Virus record (IMG/VR): IMGVR_UViG_3300044712_000691 | Location: 1-23,562 of that record | Direction: 5' to 3' (one strand) | Source of the DNA: a virus | DNA: 23,562 nt | Part shown: in pieces, positions 19,936 to 23,562 of the stretch | How the letters are laid out: each line of letters starts with the position of its first letter | Position numbering within the stretch: the first letter of the stretch is position 1 | The notes under the pieces: generated by a model | Seen by the model: only the letters and a program-made list of their open reading frames with translations | What the model was told of the DNA's origin: nothing | The model's database searches: none | Position numbers and translations under genes: made by a program

Positions 19936-19967
19936 CAAATATATGTATTTACGAAATACGCACCAAA
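19936..19967 (-). promoter_or_regulatory. small-RNA promoter with operator palindrome (site 4)
   Basis: -33 TTTG (19964-19967), 20-base spacer, -7 TATATTTG (19936-19943) on the minus strand. GTATTTACGAAATAC (19945-19959) lies in the spacer one base from the -7 box, as at sites 2 and 3. No protein gene lies immediately downstream. Confidence 0.8.
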
Positions 19968-19997
19968 TTATTTTGTGAACACAGAAATGAACAATGA

Positions 19998-20035
19998 ACC
20001 CGGACAGTTCCATATAATATGTAACATATCCGGGT
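19998..20035 (-). terminator. stem-loop after the late-gene operon
   Basis: ACCCGGA (20029-20035 on minus) pairs perfectly with TCCGGGT (19998-20004). There is only a weak T stretch after it, so it may be a terminator aided by other factors. It lies about 35 bases after the end of the last late gene. Confidence 0.4.
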
Positions 20036-20070
20036 GTGTGCGGTCCGCTGGCCTATTCTCGCGCGACCGA

Positions 20071-20415
20071 CTATTTAATTTTATATTTTGTTGCTTCGTA
20101 TGCCATGATGTTAAAAAAGACAGCTGCAGCATGATCTTCGTCTGTTTCTCCGTTGAACCATTGCATCATGTGACGCAAAGCAGATCCTTTAAATCTATCC
20201 ATTTCCTCTTTGCCGGCTGCTTTCTCCCAGTTTCGTCGAGTGTATTTTTCAGCCCCGCGAGCCATAAGTTCAGCGAACCTTGTTAACATTTGTTCTTTAT
20301 AGGGTACACCTTCAGGCAAAAGAAGGTCAAACCTTGCTTTCCCCTTGTCAGTATCTCGGACCATGCCAGAAGCATATTCAGCCCTTGCACCGGAGTCTTT
20401 TGTTTCAAATGCCAT
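20071..20415 (-). CDS. dATP/dGTP diphosphohydrolase-like protein (PF18909 type)
   Basis: A 114-aa all-helical protein matching the N-terminal domain of phage dATP/dGTP diphosphohydrolases: RDTDKGKARFDLL (20-32), RFAELMARGAEKYTRRNWEK (46-65), and the metal-site helix GETDEDHAAAVFFNI (89-103) with E90, D92, E93, D94. The family removes pyrophosphate from purine dNTPs, changing the pool for phage DNA. It overlaps the DUF4406 gene by 11 bases, so both enzymes are likely made together. No adenylosuccinate-like PurZ is present in the window, so base replacement is not implied. Confidence 0.75.
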   Translation of the reverse strand: MAFETKDSGARAEYASGMVRDTDKGKARFDLLLPEGVPYKEQMLTRFAELMARGAEKYTRRNWEKAAGKEEMDRFKGSALRHMMQWFNGETDEDHAAAVFFNIMAYEATKYKIK

Positions 20416-20752
20416 GATGATCGATTGCGTATTTTAATGTTTCAAAATCAAAGAATATCGGTATGCCGTTGGTTCCGGCCAGTTCAATTTCTTTCTTTGT
20501 CCCTTTCGATGATTCCCATCCTGGACAAACAAATACAAAATCGGATGCCAAAAGCCAGGGTTGTGAGTTCTTGAAGTAATCTTCATAGGTGAAATTACCG
20601 TCAACCAGTCCTTCAAGGAAGTCGTTGCAGGGAACATAAACAGAGATATCCATTTTCCGAAGTTGTCTGGCTGTTCGAATCATGACATTCATATTCCGAA
20701 TATACCCGACAGCATCATCATTGAGCTTACCGGCGACATAACATTTAAGCAT
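20405..20752 (-). CDS. DUF4406 / nucleoside 2-deoxyribosyltransferase-like protein
   Basis: A 115-aa Rossmann-type protein: YVAGKLND at the first strand (5-12), VYVPCNDFLEGLVDGN (38-53), YEDYFKNSQPWLLASDFVFV (56-75) and PGWESSKGTKKEIELAG (77-93). DUF4406 resembles nucleoside deoxyribosyltransferases and may cleave or transfer deoxyribose in nucleotide salvage. The active-site Glu is suggested by E88 of KKEIELA, as in the related family. Next to a nucleotide diphosphohydrolase, it suits a nucleotide-pool role. Confidence 0.75.
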   Translation of the reverse strand: MLKCYVAGKLNDDAVGYIRNMNVMIRTARQLRKMDISVYVPCNDFLEGLVDGNFTYEDYFKNSQPWLLASDFVFVCPGWESSKGTKKEIELAGTNGIPIFFDFETLKYAIDHHGI

Positions 20753-20758
20753 CTTTCT

Positions 20759-20989
20759 TTAATATTTGTATGTTATCAATCCATCCCTTTGGTATGTGCA
20801 TAATACCACAAGCCTTATTGTCTTCTTTCATCAAATCCCTGGCAATAACCAAACAGTTATCATTCTCAGTAATAAGGAATCCGATTTTGTTACATTTAGA
20901 GGCTGTGAACACCGGGCTATTGCAACATCAATATTGCATTGCTCATCATACGACCATACATCATGCCATTGTACTGAAACTATCTTCAT
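20759..20989 (-). pseudogene. small phage gene broken by a -1 frameshift
   Basis: Two overlapping frames together make one protein of about 76 residues. The first, from the ATG at 20989 (two bases after the exonuclease stop), reads MKIVSVQWHDVWSYDEQCNI then DVAIA. The second, ending at 20759-20761, reads PVFTASKCNKIGFLITENDN, then CLVIARDLMKEDNKACGI and MHIPKGLITYKY. The joined product resembles a phage family with an MKIV.VEW start and an IPKG end. Restoring one C in the CCC run near 20918 would rejoin them. Either a real mutation or a sequencing/assembly error; no slippery heptamer is seen. Confidence 0.65.
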
Positions 20990-20991
20990 AA

Positions 20992-21912
20992 CTATCTTGC
21001 AATCGGACTTAATAATACTTTCCTCTCCCTTATTTTAACATCATTTGTTCTTTGCCTTGAATAAGACCCACAGTTATTGCACTTGAATGAAATGAATCTA
21101 CTCACAGATGTATAGTAATATCCTTTCTCAGTTAAGTCCGGGGACCCGCAGGATGAACAGCATGGAACAGATGAATGATTATGCAGTGCAAAGTTGATAC
21201 CTGTTTTTATATATGGCCTGAGCTCAATAAACGCCTCCTCCAATGCTATACAATCACGCTTGCAATATTTCTCCATATATAAAAGTCTCTTTGCATTGCC
21301 GTTCTCACAGTCAATCCAAAGCTGATAATCCGTTCTTAGTTTTTCTTTCAATTCCATGTACTCACATACATACTGGAGTTTATTTGAAGAAAACCCAAGT
21401 GGTTTAATTGCTAAATATGTATCAAGTAATTGGTATGGTGACGGAGGGTCCATCTTATAAAAGATAAACCTGGTTGTGATCTTCGGGGCATCAAAGCCCT
21501 TTATGTTATGTCCTATTAAAATACTCGCATCATCAATCAGTTTCCATAAGGACTGCATAATCCTCTTGTCGTCCCTGTTTAGTGATTCTTCTGGGGTGAC
21601 AAAATCCGAAAACACTTCACTGTCGAAAAGCCACTTTGCAGACCATCCGAGAATAAACCAATCCTTTGTTATCTGTTCCATCCCGATTACCTGCTTACCT
21701 AGCCTCCAGAAGCGACCCTGCATTGATGCAGTTTCAATGTCAAGTAGCAACACCTTTGCCGTCTGCGTTCCGTATTCTTCTTTGGGATTTTTGTTAGGTT
21801 CCCGCCATCGATGTCTGCAATCTCTACATATGAATCTTTGACGGATACCGGACCCGCGGATATCATGTCCGTTCTTTTGCACGTTTGGAGACCCGCATTT
21901 TTTACAAACCAT
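20992..21912 (-). CDS. DEDDy 3'-5' exonuclease flanked by two zinc ribbons
   Basis: A 306-aa protein. Residues 3-32 are a zinc ribbon (CKKCG, later CRDC) of the transposase/InsA type. Residues 53-225 form an RNase H-like exonuclease: LLLDIET (D58, E60), GHNIKGFD (D141) and YCKRDC (Y216, D220), the DEDDy pattern. Residues 250-300 make a second ribbon (CCSSCGSPD, then CNNCGSY). This resembles the proofreading fold of family B polymerases but without a polymerase. Expected activity is degrading single strands from the 3' end; the ribbons may give DNA binding. It lies between lysis genes and nucleotide-metabolism genes. Confidence 0.8.
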   Translation of the reverse strand: MVCKKCGSPNVQKNGHDIRGSGIRQRFICRDCRHRWREPNKNPKEEYGTQTAKVLLLDIETASMQGRFWRLGKQVIGMEQITKDWFILGWSAKWLFDSEVFSDFVTPEESLNRDDKRIMQSLWKLIDDASILIGHNIKGFDAPKITTRFIFYKMDPPSPYQLLDTYLAIKPLGFSSNKLQYVCEYMELKEKLRTDYQLWIDCENGNAKRLLYMEKYCKRDCIALEEAFIELRPYIKTGINFALHNHSSVPCCSSCGSPDLTEKGYYYTSVSRFISFKCNNCGSYSRQRTNDVKIRERKVLLSPIAR

Positions 21913-21933
21913 GATTTGGTTTATTGGTGAATA

Positions 21934-22515
21934 CTACTTTACAAACTGATATTCCCTGACCTGAACACCTCCGCACTCAGTTGAGTCCCTCTGGAAATAT
22001 TTGAACTTACTGATACGGATAAACAGGAATCTTTTTGCCGTCCGGTAATGTGTTTCGGTTGCTTTGTTCTGATAAGAAAACAGCGTTCTGTTTACCTTTA
22101 AAGAATCATTTGATAAGGTTGCGATGCCTTCCCATACAAAGCACGGACCTACATCTTTAATCTTCCATGTGTTCTTTGATACCAGGCTGACAGGCACCGG
22201 CTTAATAGTTGTTATCTTCTCGTTTATGGTCCGGTACACAATTTTATCAACGTACTTTGGGCGTGTGCCGTACACTTTTGCAAGGCTATCCTTTTCATGA
22301 TAGAGCTTTTTATAATGCTCTTTATCCTTTCGTTCAGACAGTATCAGGGTGCGCTTCTTTGCCGTGTCCTGAACGAGCTGAGAGTTGTTATAACTCACGC
22401 GGTCAATCTCACTCCTGAGCTTTTCGATCTTGTTTTGCTGTAACCGATAAGCCGTTGCCAAACTTAAAAGGAATACGGCTGCAGCAATCAGGGCAATGTT
22501 CTTAAGCTTGTTCAT
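21934..22515 (-). CDS. membrane-anchored coiled-coil protein, Rz/i-spanin-like by position
   Basis: A 193-aa protein with an N-terminal transmembrane segment at residues 6-22 (NIALIAAAVFLLSLATA), a coiled coil from about 25 to 80 (KIEKLRSEIDRV, LSERKDKEHYKKLYHEKD), and a beta-rich C-terminal half. Its ATG overlaps the holin stop (ATGA). In many phages the gene after holin and lysin is an inner-membrane spanin of exactly this build, but 193 residues with a globular end is long for one. The role is inferred mainly from position. Confidence 0.55.
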   Translation of the reverse strand: MNKLKNIALIAAAVFLLSLATAYRLQQNKIEKLRSEIDRVSYNNSQLVQDTAKKRTLILSERKDKEHYKKLYHEKDSLAKVYGTRPKYVDKIVYRTINEKITTIKPVPVSLVSKNTWKIKDVGPCFVWEGIATLSNDSLKVNRTLFSYQNKATETHYRTAKRFLFIRISKFKYFQRDSTECGGVQVREYQFVK

Positions 22516-22757
22516 TTGTTATCTATTGATGGCATCTTGCTTATGATCTCCGTCTTATCATTACTCCCTTTGGATGATCCAAACCACCAGTTGAGTATCT
22601 GGGTCCAGCCTGAGCCAAGAAAGACACCAGCTGCAGTAGTTACTAAATCCCTGTTTTCCTCCGGGATAGCCTTGTACAGAAGCAAGGTGAACCATGCCAG
22701 TGTTGCAAGGATTATCAACGCTGAAAATATGTACTGAATAACATCTTTTGCTTTCAT
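22512..22757 (-). CDS. phage holin-like protein
   Basis: An 81-aa protein with two hydrophobic segments, residues 9-29 (YIFSALIILATLAWFTLLLYK) and 40-60 (TTAAGVFLGSGWTQILNWWF), and a charged hydrophilic C-terminus ending MPSIDNK. Size, topology and position beside the lysis enzyme fit a class II holin, which opens the inner membrane to time lysis. Start lies one base after the preceding gene's stop; stop overlaps the following gene (ATGA). Confidence 0.75.
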   Translation of the reverse strand: MKAKDVIQYIFSALIILATLAWFTLLLYKAIPEENRDLVTTAAGVFLGSGWTQILNWWFGSSKGSNDKTEIISKMPSIDNK

Positions 22758-22758
22758 A

Positions 22759-23199
22759 TTATTGAATCGTTATGAATACTTCTTCTTTGTTCTTTATTGC
22801 TTCCTGAATCTTCTGCGTGATCTGGAGGGCATAATAAGGACCGTTTTCAAGCTGTCCGATTTTAGTATTCTTCCCGACAAGGATACACCCTTCTGTATCT
22901 TTCTGAGTGACCCCTGAGTGGATAAGTATCCCAGTGAATCCAGGAACACCGTAAAGAATTGGAACATCTTTATGATGTTTCGGCCACCATGCAATCCCGA
23001 CCTTGTACCGTCCTGCAGGAATAGCCGTCTCTTTCATGATCTTCCCTTCACCCGGATCAGTAAAGTCACCGTCTTTATTATTATCCTTCAGGTCCCGGAC
23101 TTTATCTTCAAGGGTGTCACAGAAATACTGACTGTCGATGTAGAATCTACCGACTGTATAATTTGGTTTGAAAAACCGTCGCTGGATACCGAGTTCCAT
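22759..23199 (-). CDS. DUF5675 family lysis-module protein
   Basis: A 146-aa protein with the DUF5675 pattern: KETAIPAGRYKV (56-67), YGVPGFTGILIHSGVTQKDT (83-102) and EGCILVGKNTKIGQLENG (103-120). The H94 with the later C105 recalls the HxxxSxGC active site of L,D-transpeptidases (YkuD), so a cell-wall role is possible. In Bacteroidota phages this gene is regularly found beside the holin. No signal peptide, consistent with export through the holin hole. Confidence 0.8.
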   Translation of the reverse strand: MELGIQRRFFKPNYTVGRFYIDSQYFCDTLEDKVRDLKDNNKDGDFTDPGEGKIMKETAIPAGRYKVGIAWWPKHHKDVPILYGVPGFTGILIHSGVTQKDTEGCILVGKNTKIGQLENGPYYALQITQKIQEAIKNKEEVFITIQ

Positions 23200-23201
23200 T
23201 G

Positions 23202-23468
23202 TCAGGCAATTTTCAGTCCGGGGATCTGCTTTATTGCATCCTCCATGTTCTTGATCCGGGTTTCGTGATCCCGTTGTGTCTTTTCAATCCTATCAAGCCT
23301 TCTGTTTATCTTACCAAGCAGACTGAACATCTTTTCGAACTGCTCATCATATACAAGGTCCTGAAGTGAAAGCAATCTCCCGATAGCTGCGAGATCATCG
23401 ATAGTCAGAGTCATACCTTTCTTTGTTGCCTCTGAAATCGGAACTTTATCATAATCAACCTTTGTCAT
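23202..23468 (-). CDS. small coiled-coil phage protein
   Basis: An 88-aa protein with a charged N-terminus and a coiled coil at residues 40-80 (FEKMFSLLGKINRRLDRIEK, QRDHETRIKNMEDAIK). Position between structural genes (to the right, beyond the window) and the lysis gene, 2 bases from the latter, is typical of a small tail-associated or lysis-accessory protein. Start overlaps the partial gene's stop as ATGA. Function unknown. Confidence 0.6.
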   Translation of the reverse strand: MTKVDYDKVPISEATKKGMTLTIDDLAAIGRLLSLQDLVYDEQFEKMFSLLGKINRRLDRIEKTQRDHETRIKNMEDAIKQIPGLKIA

Positions 23469-23562
23469 ATCTTTTGGTGTTTTATTGTGAATTTGATGGT
23501 ATCTGCGATTTGTTTAATACGTATGGAATCATTGACGTACCGTTCACGTTTTTTTTTTCGAA
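23465..23562 (-). CDS. C-terminal end of an unidentified gene
   Basis: The last 31 codons of a gene enter from the right edge (RKKKRERYVNDSIRIKQIAD then TIKFTIKHQKI, stop TGA). The TGA overlaps the next ATG, and the other two frames hit stops, so this is the coding frame. It starts beside a run of ten A in the coding strand, a place where frame errors are common. Too short to name; neighbours suggest a structural or tail-linked gene. Confidence 0.55.
   Translation of the reverse strand, partial: RKKKRERYVNDSIRIKQIADTIKFTIKHQKI

Noticed and set aside
20766-21038. Plus-strand ORFs of 90 and 73 codons
   Set aside because: They are shadows of the frameshifted minus-strand gene, which has matching ends and family-like sequence.

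Overview
The window is part of a temperate phage or prophage genome from a Bacteroidota host, most likely Bacteroidales-like. Four things support this. Five promoters fit the group-specific TTTG / TAnnTTTG consensus. Shine-Dalgarno sequences are mostly weak. The gene families (DUF551-like, DUF1367, DUF5675, DUF4406, the MKASELRIGNYV family, YqaJ exonuclease, phage Dam) are typical of phages from this group. Finally, most genes form a leftward operon with repeated 4-bp ATGA stop/start overlaps. No tRNA, rRNA, CRISPR array or transposase was seen. The genome continues past both edges, where genes are cut.

Layout. (1) Positions 1-15216, minus strand: the long early operon, read from right to left. 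From the switch it encodes a Cro-like protein, an HNH-AP2 homing endonuclease, a membrane-anchored LuxR-type regulator, small proteins, a coiled-coil protein, a recombination set (conserved 165-aa protein, lambda/YqaJ exonuclease, SSB, DUF1367), HNH protein, two adenine methyltransferases, a second promoter with a leader, helicase loader and DnaB, a SpoU-family methyltransferase, a repeat-bearing DUF7666-like protein, a lytic transglycosylase and a stand-alone DnaA domain IV protein. (2) 15217-15303: the divergent genetic switch. (3) 15304-17712, plus strand: the lysogeny side, with two repressor-like regulators and then, behind an attenuator, three small conserved genes including an ASCH protein. 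(4) 17780-19060, minus: tyrosine integrase, followed by the 3' remnant of a second integrase. (5) 19061-20070: about 1 kb with no protein gene, holding the probable attP zone, two promoter-terminator units that look like small RNAs, and several hairpins. (6) 20071-23562, minus: dATP/dGTP diphosphohydrolase-like protein, DUF4406, a frameshifted small gene, a zinc-ribbon exonuclease, then Rz-like protein, holin, DUF5675 lysis protein and the ends of upstream genes.

The most interesting part is regulatory. A 15-bp palindrome, GTATTTNNGAAATAC (one site has TGG in the middle), occurs at four dispersed promoters and as two half-sites at the switch. At three of them it fills the spacer between the -33 and -7 boxes; the fourth has a weak -33. 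A weaker version sits in the same position in a fifth promoter. This implies one phage regulator controlling early, lysogenic and small-RNA transcription together. At two of these promoters, one on each strand, the transcript runs at once into an intrinsic terminator whose loop is complementary to the first bases of the RNA, so both appear to carry the same kind of attenuator.
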